A stretch of DNA of 64,000 nt from Solibacillus isronensis. GTDB lineage: Bacteria > Bacillota > Bacilli > Bacillales_A > Planococcaceae. This document shows, piece by piece, positions 34,484-42,746 of the stretch. Within the stretch, counting starts at the first letter, position 1. Each line of letters starts with the position of its first letter. The position numbers and the translations under genes were made by a program. The stretch lies in contig NZ_JAMBOC010000002.1 of assembly GCF_023715405.1 (NCBI RefSeq), positions 62,001 to 126,000 on the forward strand. The letters run 5' to 3'. Below the pieces are notes generated by a model. The model ran no database searches. It was not told the DNA's origin and was given only the letters and a program-made list of their open reading frames with translations.

Positions 34484-36116
34484 ACGTGAAAAGAGCCAGA
34501 ACTTTTATGAATTTGATCAAACATTGCATCAGCTATTACAGCAAAAGCTTTCGCCTTCTTTTTACCGTTATGCAGATGAACGGCTGACTGCATTCGGTGC
34601 GCTTTGTGCAGGACCAATTGATGCCCGTGCCAAAGTGACAGACCGGGAAGGCGAACCGAGATTACGTCGGTATAATGCATACGGCGATGAAGTGAGTGAA
34701 GTCATTGTAAACGAAGGCTATAAACAAACGGTTGCCGAGACTTATGCAACAGGAATTGTCGGCTATGTGCATAAAGACATTCCGGAATTAGGTCATAAAG
34801 GCAATTATGTATACAGCTTTGCACAAGGTTATTTATTGTCGCAAACTGAGCCCGGCTTTTACTGTCCTGTTACATTGACGATGGCCACGGCTTATTTATT
34901 CGAGCACTATGCATCTGATGAGCTCAAGCAGAAGTTTATGCCGCATATTTGTGCAACAGGCGAAACCGAATTATTTGAAGGAGCCACGTTTTTAACGGAG
35001 CGTCAAGGAGGTTCCGATGTCGGTGCGAACATCGTGGAAGCGCGATTCGAACAAGGTGAGTGGCGTTTATACGGCGAAAAGTACTTTGCGTCGAATGCGG
35101 GTATGTGCGGAGTGGCAATGGTACTTGCACGCCAGACGACCAATTCCAAGCAAGGCTCGAAAGGCTTAACATTGTTTGCTGTACCGTGGCGTGAAGACAA
35201 TGGTGAGCTTAATCACATTACAATCCGCCGATTGAAAGATAAGCTTGGCGTAAAAGCGGTACCATCAGGTGAAGTTGAATTTAACGGTGCGAAAGCATAT
35301 GTTGTCGGGGATCCGTCCAAAGGGATTTACTATATGCTCGAAGCACTGAACTTATCCCGGATTTGCAATGCCGCAGCATCAGTCGGCATTATGAAACGTG
35401 CCCTTGATGAAGCGGTCCATTATACAAACGGGCGTATTGCTTTTGGCCAGACTGTTGCCGAGTTTCCGATGGTGAAGCAAACGTTAGGCGCATTGCACGC
35501 AAAATGGCATGCATCACTTGTCGCGTTATTTGATTTAGTATCGCGCTATGAGGAGGTTATCGACGGTAATGCATCTGAAGACGAACAGCAAATCGTCCGC
35601 CTGTTAATTGCGTTAGTAAAAAAGGAAACAGCAGAATGGGCGATTGAATTTACCCATGAAGCAATTGAACTACATGGCGGCAACGGCTATATCGAGGATT
35701 TCGTACTCCCCCGTTTACTTCGGGATGCCCAAGTATTAACCGTTTGGGAAGGAACTGCGAACATTTTGGCACATGAGCTGATTCGCCTTGTGCAAAAAAA
35801 TGCGCATATTACGCTCCTTCATGAACTACAGCAAACGAGCCATCCGTATTTGCAGCAGCTTGCCTCTGTCGTGGAGCAGCGTTTTGCAGTGTTTGTCACA
35901 CTAGATCCGGCAATGCAAACGCTCGAAGCAAAACCGCTGATGCAACAGCTTGCTCGTCTATACGAAGCAGTTGTCGCAGTAAAGCATGCTGAATCGGGCG
36001 GTGAACGCGAGCAGATGCTGGCGGAAATTTATATCGAAGAACAATTTGATCAAAAGCCCTTTGGTGAAGTGCCGTTAGCGGTGAAAGGGTTTAAATTGTT
36101 GAATAGCGGTTATTGA
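34464..36116 (+). CDS. Acyl-CoA dehydrogenase family protein, AidB-like
   Basis: A 550-residue flavoprotein. Start ATG 34464 follows AAGAGGTGAAG; it overlaps the ligase gene by 20 nt. It is longer than ordinary acyl-CoA dehydrogenases (about 380 aa) and has the AidB-type pattern ATFLTERQGGSDVGANIVEA (FAD/substrate region) and VLPRLLRDAQVLTVWEGTANILAHELIRLV, with an extra C-terminal helical domain. E. coli AidB is 541 aa and binds DNA in the alkylation response; many homologues are true acyl-CoA dehydrogenases. Given the MerR and acyl-CoA ligase partners, a metabolic role in acyl-CoA oxidation is more likely here (inference). Confidence 0.85.
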   Translation: MQVLANKREKSQNFYEFDQTLHQLLQQKLSPSFYRYADERLTAFGALCAGPIDARAKVTDREGEPRLRRYNAYGDEVSEVIVNEGYKQTVAETYATGIVGYVHKDIPELGHKGNYVYSFAQGYLLSQTEPGFYCPVTLTMATAYLFEHYASDELKQKFMPHICATGETELFEGATFLTERQGGSDVGANIVEARFEQGEWRLYGEKYFASNAGMCGVAMVLARQTTNSKQGSKGLTLFAVPWREDNGELNHITIRRLKDKLGVKAVPSGEVEFNGAKAYVVGDPSKGIYYMLEALNLSRICNAAASVGIMKRALDEAVHYTNGRIAFGQTVAEFPMVKQTLGALHAKWHASLVALFDLVSRYEEVIDGNASEDEQQIVRLLIALVKKETAEWAIEFTHEAIELHGGNGYIEDFVLPRLLRDAQVLTVWEGTANILAHELIRLVQKNAHITLLHELQQTSHPYLQQLASVVEQRFAVFVTLDPAMQTLEAKPLMQQLARLYEAVVAVKHAESGGEREQMLAEIYIEEQFDQKPFGEVPLAVKGFKLLNSGY

Positions 36117-36128
36117 TTGGTTGAGTGG

Positions 36129-36162
36129 AACGCCTTGGTTGAGTGGTTACCGGGCGTTTTTT
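36129..36162 (+). terminator. Intrinsic terminator of the MerR/acyl-CoA operon
   Basis: AACGCC / GGCGTT stem with an 18-nt loop, followed by TTTTG. The 12-mer TTGGTTGAGTGG occurs twice here (36117-36128 and 36135-36146). Confidence 0.6.
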
Positions 36163-36182
36163 GTTGGGCTGGATTATGTTGT

Positions 36183-36373
36183 CCGGGATTTGTGCCGGGT
36201 GTCACTAGAGTTTGGCCGGGTATTCTAACATAGTTACAGAAGTTCTAATATCATTTTATTTGTTCTAATAAAGTTGCGATTTTCAAATTTATTCTCCAGT
36301 TGTTCTAATATCACCTCCAGACTTTCCAATATCGGGTTGAGTTTTTCTGAAATCGTGTTTAATTGTTCTAATA
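36183..36373. repeat. Phased TTCTAATA array, about 20-21 bp period (locus 1)
   Basis: TTCTAATA or close variants begin at 36223, 36243, 36263, 36303, 36324, 36345 and 36366; a degenerate copy fits at 36282. CCGGG at 36195 and 36216 keeps the same step. On the minus strand one frame reads as leucine/isoleucine heptads (for example ILESLEV, ILEQLEN) between stop codons but has no convincing start. This fills most of the 358-nt gap 36117-36474, whose remainder holds a terminator and AT-rich sequence. Confidence 0.7.
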
Positions 36374-36474
36374 AAAAAAGTGCGAGAAAAAAAGATTCCT
36401 TTTTTTAACTTTCTGTTGTCTAGTTACATAGTTTAATGGGTATGAGATTTTAGATAGGATATGGAGGATGGAAA

Positions 36475-37005
36475 ATGATTCGATTATTAAAGAAAATGAA
36501 CGGTGGCACACAATTTTGGCAAGCCTGGAAAATGAATAAGCAGATTCATATATTATCCGGGACATTAGGTGAGCAAGGTATGGAGGAGGAACTGCCGTTA
36601 GGATTTTTCCAAAGTTCTAAACGCGTCATGGAAAAACTTGCAGCAGAGAAGGTCAATCAAGGCTATGAATATGTAGATCCCGGTTCTTTAATTAAAATTG
36701 CTGTTCAATACCGTTATGAACTGGAAGAGCAGTTTGAAGAAGCGGAAGAAAGAAGCCTGTTCGTGGAGGATTTATTAGATGATATTTTGCACGAAACTGG
36801 AAACGGCGAGCTTTATGGCTCCGAAATCGGGGATGGTGCCGGCATTACGTTCTGCCTCGTTGTTGATTTAGGATTAGCACTGAGATCAATCTTAACAGTA
36901 CTAACCGAACATCAAGTAATTGATGGAGCGGAAATTGCCTATTTAAATGATGAGGAGACCTATATTGGCATTTATCCTGAAGGCATAGTGTTTGAGCTCG
37001 TATAA
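36475..37005 (+). CDS. Hypothetical protein with WGR-like N-terminus
   Basis: A 176-residue soluble protein with TATGGAGGATGG just before the ATG. The N-terminal 75 residues (FWQAWKMNKQIHILSGTLGEQG ... RVMEKLAAEKVNQGYEYVD) have the strand order and the ending E-K-x-x-x-G-Y of WGR domains, found in some DNA-repair and polyA-polymerase-like proteins. The central part is acidic (about 80-110). The remaining part is alpha/beta with EIGDGAGITFCLVVDLGLALRSIL. The resemblance is by eye only. Monocistronic, convergent with an acidic hypothetical gene. Confidence 0.55.
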   Translation: MIRLLKKMNGGTQFWQAWKMNKQIHILSGTLGEQGMEEELPLGFFQSSKRVMEKLAAEKVNQGYEYVDPGSLIKIAVQYRYELEEQFEEAEERSLFVEDLLDDILHETGNGELYGSEIGDGAGITFCLVVDLGLALRSILTVLTEHQVIDGAEIAYLNDEETYIGIYPEGIVFELV

Positions 37006-37016
37006 ATAAAAAATAA

Positions 37017-37049
37017 GGGTGTGAACCATATAAAACACTGTCCACACCC
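37017..37049. terminator. Bidirectional terminator between two hypothetical genes
   Basis: GGGTGTG / CACACCC stem with a long loop; the minus strand continues TTATTTTTTATTT, the plus strand is weaker. Confidence 0.6.
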
Positions 37050-37065
37050 GTTATATCTTTAAAGT

Positions 37066-37416
37066 TTACTTCGCTTCTTCAATCGCTTCCATTAAAGCAG
37101 GAAATAACTTTGCATCGTCTGCATCTTCATCTGTTACTTCATTTAAAATCTCAAAATCATCTGCATCGATGACAAACAGGCTTATGCCTTCTTTTAAAAA
37201 TTCATCGGCTTCTACTTCGCCTTCGTAATATTGATACGTTGCTAAAACGATGTTTGAACCTTCTTCTTCATCAAAGAAGAAATAAAGCTTTTCCGTGTTG
37301 CCGTATACTTCTTCTAACACATCTTCCAGTGCTTCCGTACCTTTACTCCACTTCACTTCATTATTTATTGTCGCTGCCACGAGCGATTCTAATAGTTCGT
37401 CTACTGTATTTGTCAT
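37066..37416 (-). CDS. Small acidic hypothetical protein
   Basis: A 116-residue highly acidic protein (many Asp/Glu, few basic residues). The sequence pattern LYFFFDEEEGSNIVLATYQYYEGEVEADEFL is a beta-rich core of the kind seen in small acidic Bacillales DUF proteins. GGAGGC precedes the ATG. No signal peptide or membrane segment. Function unknown. Downstream of rocB on the same strand, 84 nt away. Confidence 0.6.
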   Translation of the reverse strand: MTNTVDELLESLVAATINNEVKWSKGTEALEDVLEEVYGNTEKLYFFFDEEEGSNIVLATYQYYEGEVEADEFLKEGISLFVIDADDFEILNEVTDEDADDAKLFPALMEAIEEAK

Positions 37417-37500
37417 AATAAGCCTCCAACTCCGCTCTATTTCGCGGTTAGTATTCCCACTGTAACATAAATCTAACGTTAAAACGTTAAAGGCAGAGTA

Positions 37501-39147
37501 TTATTTGCTTACTATTTGTTCATTCACCTCATAATGCGCAGCGAATAATTTTTCAATTGTCAATTGCAATAGATCGACTAATGTTACAAATGCAAAATCC
37601 GCGTCAAGCCGCTCTGTCCACTTATGCGGATCTCTCCCAACCGGACCAATGTTCAGCACCGGTACATTCAGCTTTTTCATATCCCCGATCGGCAGCGAGT
37701 AGCCTTTATCCCAAACCGGCATATTGTTTATAAGCGACGCAATTGAACTGTTTTCATAGTTTAAACCTACATAACTTAAATCCGATATTCCGGCGAAATA
37801 GTTTTGAATGTGGAACTCCATATCATATGTTTCCTGCGTGTATTGCTTCAACTCATTTACAAGGTTGCTGATGAGTCCATTTTTGCCCGAACTGATTGCA
37901 GGATAAAATGGCGGCGCAAAGAAAATGACAATCATCGGTGCCAGTTCATTACATAACGCAGCTAATTGATCGACTAGTTCAATCGTTCGTTTCCGATCAT
38001 CTTTTTCGCTGTCACGATTTGATAGAAGCCCTTCAACTTTTTCCTCACCGTATTTCTCCAGCGCATATTCGTAAATCTCCTCATACGTCATGACCTTCAC
38101 CTTTAATTCTTGCGGTGTAAACTCCGTATGCTGTGAGTACTTCGTAGCTTTGTTCATATAGGACTGTTCTATTTCACTTGCTGCTCTAATCGCTTTTTGC
38201 TGGAGCAATGAAACAACGTCTGTCATGCTTCTTTCAAATAAAAATAAATTAAACAGCGTCACAGCCCGGTGTGAAATTTGTGTGGAATACTCCGTTTTCA
38301 AGTCGTGATAAATTAAGTTCGTAGGAGGCGGTGTAATTTCTTCGCCCACCTTTTCACAAAAATCCGTATTTAATTCCATTTCAGCTGTGATTACCGATGC
38401 CATATAATTTGCATTCAATCCACCAAAAGGTTCCCCGACATGGGCTTCCTTCCCGTAGCATAAAAAGCCCGGCAATGCTTTTCCGATAGATCCGGTATAG
38501 AAGTAATTATTTTTATCGCCAGGAAAATTGCTGAACATCGGCTCTGAATTTAAAATTGTTGTATATTCAAGATTATGCTCTTCCAGAAGTTGTACAAGTT
38601 TTGGAACCGCTGCTCGCATCCCTTCAGAGTTTACTTCCTCATCAGGAACGGTCAATAAAAGAATGTTGCCGTCGTACTCTCCGAACGTCGCTTGTTCAAC
38701 AATGGACATATGCAAGGCAAGCCCGCATTTCATATCCATTGTCCCTCTGCCGAATAGCCAGTTTCCGCTCTCCATATCAACTCGCACTGCTTCAGGCAAG
38801 TCGTCTTTGATCGAGTAAAATTGTTCCGTTAGCTTCTCAGGATCAAAAGCATATTGTTTCCATTTTCCGTATTCCTGTACATCCACTACATCAAAGTGAC
38901 TAATTAATACAACTGTCTTTTTAGTATTCGGAGATTTTTTGACCAATGCGCTAATGAAACTGCGCCCGTCACTCAAATATGTTCGATTTAAATGGCCAGG
39001 GTTTTCTTTGAAATAGGCCAGCTCCGACAGTTTATTCACTACAATATCAGGGAATTCCTTTTCTGCCTGTGAACCTGAAACACTTTTTACTTGTACAAGT
39101 TCACATAATAATTGCCTTAACTGCTCTTTGCTCTTCCATTTAAACAC
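37501..39147 (-). CDS. rocB: RocB-like M20-family peptidase/deacylase (arginine utilisation protein)
   Basis: A 548-residue protein. The GTG start at 39147 is chosen because AAAGGAGAGGG lies 6 nt upstream; a longer frame to 39234 would begin inside the -35 box. It contains the M20 metal-site patterns VLISHFDVVD, GRGTMDMKCGLALHMSIVE and TVPDEEVNSEGM, the long RocB insert, and the end NIGPVGRDPHKWTERLDADFAF. B. subtilis RocB belongs to the arginine/ornithine catabolic regulon and its exact reaction is not firmly known. Here it is alone, without rocA, rocC, rocD or rocF in the window. A vegetative promoter precedes it rather than a SigL-type one. Confidence 0.85.
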   Translation of the reverse strand: MFKWKSKEQLRQLLCELVQVKSVSGSQAEKEFPDIVVNKLSELAYFKENPGHLNRTYLSDGRSFISALVKKSPNTKKTVVLISHFDVVDVQEYGKWKQYAFDPEKLTEQFYSIKDDLPEAVRVDMESGNWLFGRGTMDMKCGLALHMSIVEQATFGEYDGNILLLTVPDEEVNSEGMRAAVPKLVQLLEEHNLEYTTILNSEPMFSNFPGDKNNYFYTGSIGKALPGFLCYGKEAHVGEPFGGLNANYMASVITAEMELNTDFCEKVGEEITPPPTNLIYHDLKTEYSTQISHRAVTLFNLFLFERSMTDVVSLLQQKAIRAASEIEQSYMNKATKYSQHTEFTPQELKVKVMTYEEIYEYALEKYGEEKVEGLLSNRDSEKDDRKRTIELVDQLAALCNELAPMIVIFFAPPFYPAISSGKNGLISNLVNELKQYTQETYDMEFHIQNYFAGISDLSYVGLNYENSSIASLINNMPVWDKGYSLPIGDMKKLNVPVLNIGPVGRDPHKWTERLDADFAFVTLVDLLQLTIEKLFAAHYEVNEQIVSK

Positions 39148-39205
39148 AACATACCCTCTCCTTTGTCTAATTCTAGCTGTCTCTCTATGTCGCCTCATTT
39201 TCCTC

Positions 39206-39234
39206 AGTGTAAATAAATGTGAATATTCAGTCAA
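39206..39234 (-). promoter_or_regulatory. Sigma-A-type promoter of rocB
   Basis: TTGACT (39229-39234), 17 nt, TACACT (39206-39211) on the minus strand, about 60 nt before the GTG start. Confidence 0.65.
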
Positions 39235-39277
39235 TCATTTGTTTAAGACTATAATATTCTTTGAGAGTTGAACCGAT

Positions 39278-39314
39278 CAAAAAAATCCCGCTACCATTTA
39301 AGATAGCGGGATTT
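39278..39314 (-). terminator. Intrinsic terminator of the GntR/ABC operon
   Basis: Perfect 11-bp stem AAATCCCGCTA / TAGCGGGATTT with a 10-nt loop; the minus strand ends in seven T. It lies about 195 nt past the last stop codon. Confidence 0.75.
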
Positions 39315-39509
39315 GCTATGTGCATTTAAGTTTATTTCTTTTCTTTACCCATTGAAATGGAATAATTAAATTAAAGATAATGCGTTAATTAATAACGGCT
39401 TGCCGGAATATCTTAAAGATTTTCCGCAAATGCACGATTAAGTATCTTTCTATTATATACTCCAAAAATCTGTTGGTAGCCAAATTCATTGAGTTTTAAA
39501 TCTTTTCAG

Positions 39510-40676
39510 TTACTTTTCTAATTCATAAACATCAGTTATGTGAATATAATATTTTTGTTCCACATTATTATTGATAAGTTTTCCTTCATATAATAATGTA
39601 CCTTGTTCAATATCAAAAATCTTGAGTATAAAATCGTTATTCACTTCTGTCATGACGTAGAATTTTCCGTTTAGCGTAGCCGTGCTATTAAGTTCAGGAA
39701 CTAACACTTTTTCAGAATACGGTACAGTAATCGGTTCAAGCCATCGCTGCTGTCCGATATTATATCTGTAAATGACTATTTCCTCTTTTGTTGAATAGGC
39801 GATAACTAAATAATTATCATCCACTTCAATACTTTGCATGTTCTGATCTAAACCTTCCGGTAACTGAATATCAGTTATTTCATTCGTTTCCGTATTTAAC
39901 GCACTGAACTGATGTGAAATAAGATCTTGTTCAGGATTTTTCAAATCAAAAGAATTTATAGAATAGACGTGGTATTTTTCATGTCCTAAATTTGAATAAG
40001 AATTGTAGGAATCAATACTTCTTCTTGTCGTATCATCCGTTGTTGCTTCTTCAAGTAAAGTTTCACTCAGCAGCTGCTGCTTTTTCAAATCAATAATTAC
40101 TTGATACATTTTTTCGCTTCCGTCATTATCCATTTGTTTTACAATAAGTTTAAGCTCATTATCAACAACCGTAATGTCATTATAAAAAACCCAGTTATAT
40201 CTATTTTTCAGTTGTGACTCGATAGTAAATGAAGTTTTTTCATCCTTCACTTTATCCAGTATATCAACTTCATAACTATATGTGTCCCCTTCTTTTATCT
40301 TCCAGCCTTCCTCAGGTTCATTCATATAAATAAGCTTCGTATCGTCCTCAAAATAGTTATTTTCAATAAATGCTTTACCGCGCATAAAGCTTTTATGTTC
40401 ATCTATAAGTTTTTGAAACATTATCGGCACTGTACGGTTATGAATAGATTCAATTAATGTGGATTCATCTTTACTAATAAGAAGTAAATTGTATCCTATC
40501 CCATACTCAACGCTTGTTTCGAACATCAATGAATCTATATATTTATCATCACCTGAAATTTTTTCGAACGTAAAATCATACTCTTTGTCTTTTGCGTTCA
40601 CTACTTGTATATAGTGCACAGTAAATGTTACAACGATGATTCCGGCAATTAAAAGAAGTTGCCAATATTTTTTCAT
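39510..40676 (-). CDS. Membrane-anchored extracytoplasmic protein of the GntR/ABC operon
   Basis: A 388-residue protein with one N-terminal membrane anchor (about 5-25: WQLLLIAGIIVVTFTVHYIQVV), without a lipobox. A large extracytoplasmic part follows, rich in beta strands and acidic residues; repeated strand patterns (for example YHVYSINSFDLKNPEQDLISHQFSALNTETNEITDIQLPEG) suggest a propeller-like fold. GAGGGGAA precedes the ATG. It is the last gene of a four-gene operon with a YtrA-type regulator, ATPase and permease. Its role is unknown; it may sense or bind the compound that the ABC system responds to (inference). Confidence 0.6.
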   Translation of the reverse strand: MKKYWQLLLIAGIIVVTFTVHYIQVVNAKDKEYDFTFEKISGDDKYIDSLMFETSVEYGIGYNLLLISKDESTLIESIHNRTVPIMFQKLIDEHKSFMRGKAFIENNYFEDDTKLIYMNEPEEGWKIKEGDTYSYEVDILDKVKDEKTSFTIESQLKNRYNWVFYNDITVVDNELKLIVKQMDNDGSEKMYQVIIDLKKQQLLSETLLEEATTDDTTRRSIDSYNSYSNLGHEKYHVYSINSFDLKNPEQDLISHQFSALNTETNEITDIQLPEGLDQNMQSIEVDDNYLVIAYSTKEEIVIYRYNIGQQRWLEPITVPYSEKVLVPELNSTATLNGKFYVMTEVNNDFILKIFDIEQGTLLYEGKLINNNVEQKYYIHITDVYELEK

Positions 40677-40690
40677 GTAATTCCCCTCCT

Positions 40691-41515
40691 CTACACATTA
40701 ATCTTTCGTTTTAATAAATAATCTGCTAAATAAATCGCAAGGGCAGTAGTTAAAATACTGAACCCAGTAACGATTAAATAAATCTCATTCGTATAAAAAT
40801 AATCGGTGATCGTTTGAATGATTACTGGAACCATTACAATGACAACTGAAATGACAATATAGATTAATGCCAGGAAAATCCCTTTAAGATGATAGCTGCG
40901 TTCAAATAATATAGAGGTAAAAATTACGGCAACAGCTGTAATGCCAATTACATAATAGAAAACAAATAATAACGGTGATTGTGGATACAATAAATTCAGT
41001 ATGTCAGTAGAATAAATATAAATTACACTGTCAGCCTGCCACAATTGGTCAGGTACTATTTGTTGAGTAATTTGTTTCACAACTTCCAGTAAGATGATTT
41101 GCATTCCTGTTAAACCGAAAACAAAAAGCAAAATTGTTGTTAATTTGGCAAAATACACATTTCTGCGTGCTGTAGGAAGCATGAGCAAACGATAAATAAC
41201 CGATGATTTACCTAACCAGTCACGATACCAAATAAAAAATACATAAATCATAAGTAAAGCTGCTGCAAATACAACGGATAGTATGAAGTATTCCGAAAAT
41301 AAAAAGTTCTGCAGTGAATACGCACCATAGTTTTGTATATAGTCGCTTACTGTCATTTGTTCACGCAGCATCGTTGTTTCCGCATTACTTACATAATGTA
41401 AAGACGTGATAATGGCACCGAAAATTTGGGCTGCTACTACCGCAATTATTAAAGCTAGAAAGAGTTTACTAAATCGTTTCACTTCAAAATTGACGAGCTT
41501 TATATAATGATTCAT
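40691..41515 (-). CDS. ABC-2-type permease subunit
   Basis: A 274-residue integral membrane protein with about six transmembrane segments (for example LFLALIIAVVAAQIFGAIITSLH, YFILSVVFAAALLMIYVFFIW, LTTILLFVFGLTGMQIILLEVV, LIVTGFSILTTALAIYLADYLL). The topology matches ABC-2 exporter permeases of the YtrC/D or YhcI type. Its ATG overlaps the stop of the ATPase gene by 4 nt. With the ATPase it probably exports or senses an envelope-active compound. Confidence 0.75.
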   Translation of the reverse strand: MNHYIKLVNFEVKRFSKLFLALIIAVVAAQIFGAIITSLHYVSNAETTMLREQMTVSDYIQNYGAYSLQNFLFSEYFILSVVFAAALLMIYVFFIWYRDWLGKSSVIYRLLMLPTARRNVYFAKLTTILLFVFGLTGMQIILLEVVKQITQQIVPDQLWQADSVIYIYSTDILNLLYPQSPLLFVFYYVIGITAVAVIFTSILFERSYHLKGIFLALIYIVISVVIVMVPVIIQTITDYFYTNEIYLIVTGFSILTTALAIYLADYLLKRKINV

Positions 41516-42201
41516 CCGACATACACCTCCCGCATTACATCTACTACGGATTTGCCTTCTGTTTCCCGCATTTGTTCTACATCCATTTCTCTTAATACAC
41601 GGCCGTCTCCAATAAGCACCGCCTTATCGATTAAATGCTCAATATCATTAATTTCATGTGTTGTAATAATGACGCCTCGGTTTTCGATTAAATGACTCGT
41701 AAAGACATTCGCAATCTGTTCCCTAGAAAAGATATCGATTCCTGAAAATGGCTCATCCATTAGTATGTAGTCTACATCCAATGCCAAGCCAAGCAGTAAA
41801 TTAACTTTTGCCGTGTTCCCTTTTGATAAGCTTGAAATTTTATCGCTCGGATCCAGTTGAAAAAATGCGAGAAGTTCTGTTGCCCGCTGTTCATTCCACA
41901 CTTTATAAAAATCGGCCATAAACTCGAAGCTTTGTGCAATTGTATAGTTTGGTGACATTGTCAGACGGTCTGGAATATACGTAATTTTTTCGTACGCATC
42001 TTTGCTGATTTTTTTTCCATCGATTAAAATTTCGCCACGGTCAATCGGAGTGAGCGCCATGATAGATTTCATAATGGTCGTTTTTCCTGCACCGTTAATT
42101 CCGATCAGGCATGTAATTTGCCCTTTTTCTGCAGTAAAGCTCATATCTTTCAATACTTGCTTTCTTTTATATTTTTTAGAGACACTTTTAACTTCAATCA
42201 C
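41512..42201 (-). CDS. ABC transporter ATP-binding protein (YtrB/YhcH type)
   Basis: About 229 residues from the GTG at 42201 (an ATG at 42219 would give 235). The GTG is preferred because AGGAGG lies 9 nt upstream and it overlaps the regulator's stop codon. Walker A GINGAGKTT, signature LSKGNTAKVNLLLGLAL, Walker B YILMDEPFSGIDIFSREQI and H-loop VIITTHEINDIEHLID are intact. The signature is the variant LSKGN seen in YtrB-like ATPases. It is encoded between a GntR regulator and the permease, the standard layout of ytr-type operons linked to cell-envelope stress. Confidence 0.88.
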   Translation of the reverse strand: MIEVKSVSKKYKRKQVLKDMSFTAEKGQITCLIGINGAGKTTIMKSIMALTPIDRGEILIDGKKISKDAYEKITYIPDRLTMSPNYTIAQSFEFMADFYKVWNEQRATELLAFFQLDPSDKISSLSKGNTAKVNLLLGLALDVDYILMDEPFSGIDIFSREQIANVFTSHLIENRGVIITTHEINDIEHLIDKAVLIGDGRVLREMDVEQMRETEGKSVVDVMREVYVG

Positions 42202-42571
42202 GATGCTCCGCCTCCTCATACTGTTTCTGTACGAGCTCCATTATTTCGGGAAGTGGCGCATTGATTGATTTTATCGAACTGATAAATACTTGCACCGCTT
42301 CACTGATTAATTCTTCACGTACACTTTTTAGTACCGCTTCATCTTTCGTAATGCAACTTGGCATATTTCCTTCTGTATAAATCAATTTCTGCTCCTCCAT
42401 TTCCTTATAGGCACGCTGCACTGTATTCGGGTTGATTTTGAGCTGATTGGCCAACTCCCGTCTAGATGGGATGACATGCCCTGGCGCAAACGAACCTTTT
42501 GCAATTTGTTCCTTAAAATGACGGATAACCTGCACATATACAGGATCCCGGTTATTGAATTTCACATCCAC
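42194..42571 (-). CDS. GntR-family regulator, YtrA subfamily
   Basis: About 125 residues from the GTG at 42571, preferred because GAGGAG lies 9 nt upstream. The in-frame GTG at 42601 has no site and sits inside an operator. The protein has a winged HTH (DPVYVQVIRHFKEQIAKGSFAPGHVIPSRRELANQLKINPNTVQRAYKEMEEQKLIYTEG) and only a short helical C-terminal tail of about 45 residues, the hallmark of YtrA-type GntR repressors. Four 20-bp palindromic operators lie directly upstream, so autoregulation of the operon is very likely. Confidence 0.88.
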   Translation of the reverse strand: MDVKFNNRDPVYVQVIRHFKEQIAKGSFAPGHVIPSRRELANQLKINPNTVQRAYKEMEEQKLIYTEGNMPSCITKDEAVLKSVREELISEAVQVFISSIKSINAPLPEIMELVQKQYEEAEHRD

Positions 42572-42589
42572 CTTGTTCAGCTCCTCTCG

Positions 42590-42737
42590 TGTATTACTCA
42601 CTTAGTACACTATCTGCAAAAAAATCCATCTAACCGAACTCTGTACTAACTGCTTAATACAGTATGCATAAAAAAATGTATTAAGCACTTCATACACCCA
42701 ATAAGTGTATTATGTGGTTAATACATTCTTTTGTCAA
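42590..42737 (-). promoter_or_regulatory. Promoter of the GntR/ABC operon with four 20-bp operators
   Basis: Minus-strand promoter TTGACA (42732-42737), 17 nt, CATAAT (42709-42714). Four palindromes share the pattern TGTAYTAn6TARTACA (one half-site is imperfect): 42590-42609, 42642-42661 (TGTACTAACTGCTTAATACA), 42677-42696 (imperfect right half) and 42706-42725, the last covering the -10. They match YtrA-type operators in form. Confidence 0.8.
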
Positions 42738-42746
42738 TATTATTTT

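Larger units (their letters stand above)
39148..39509. other. Intergenic region between rocB and the ABC operon
   Basis: 362 nt. It contains the rocB promoter, the terminator of the upstream ABC operon (both listed) and, at 39315-39509, AT-rich sequence in which I see no gene or structured RNA. Confidence 0.5.

Noticed and set aside
36240..36420. Coding gene for a coiled-coil peptide on the minus strand of repeat locus 1
   Set aside because: The heptad frame lies between stop codons but has no start codon with a ribosome site, so it is listed as a repeat, not a gene.
42572..42601. GTG 42601 as start of the GntR regulator
   Set aside because: It has no ribosome site and lies inside operator 1; GTG 42571 after GAGGAG is better.
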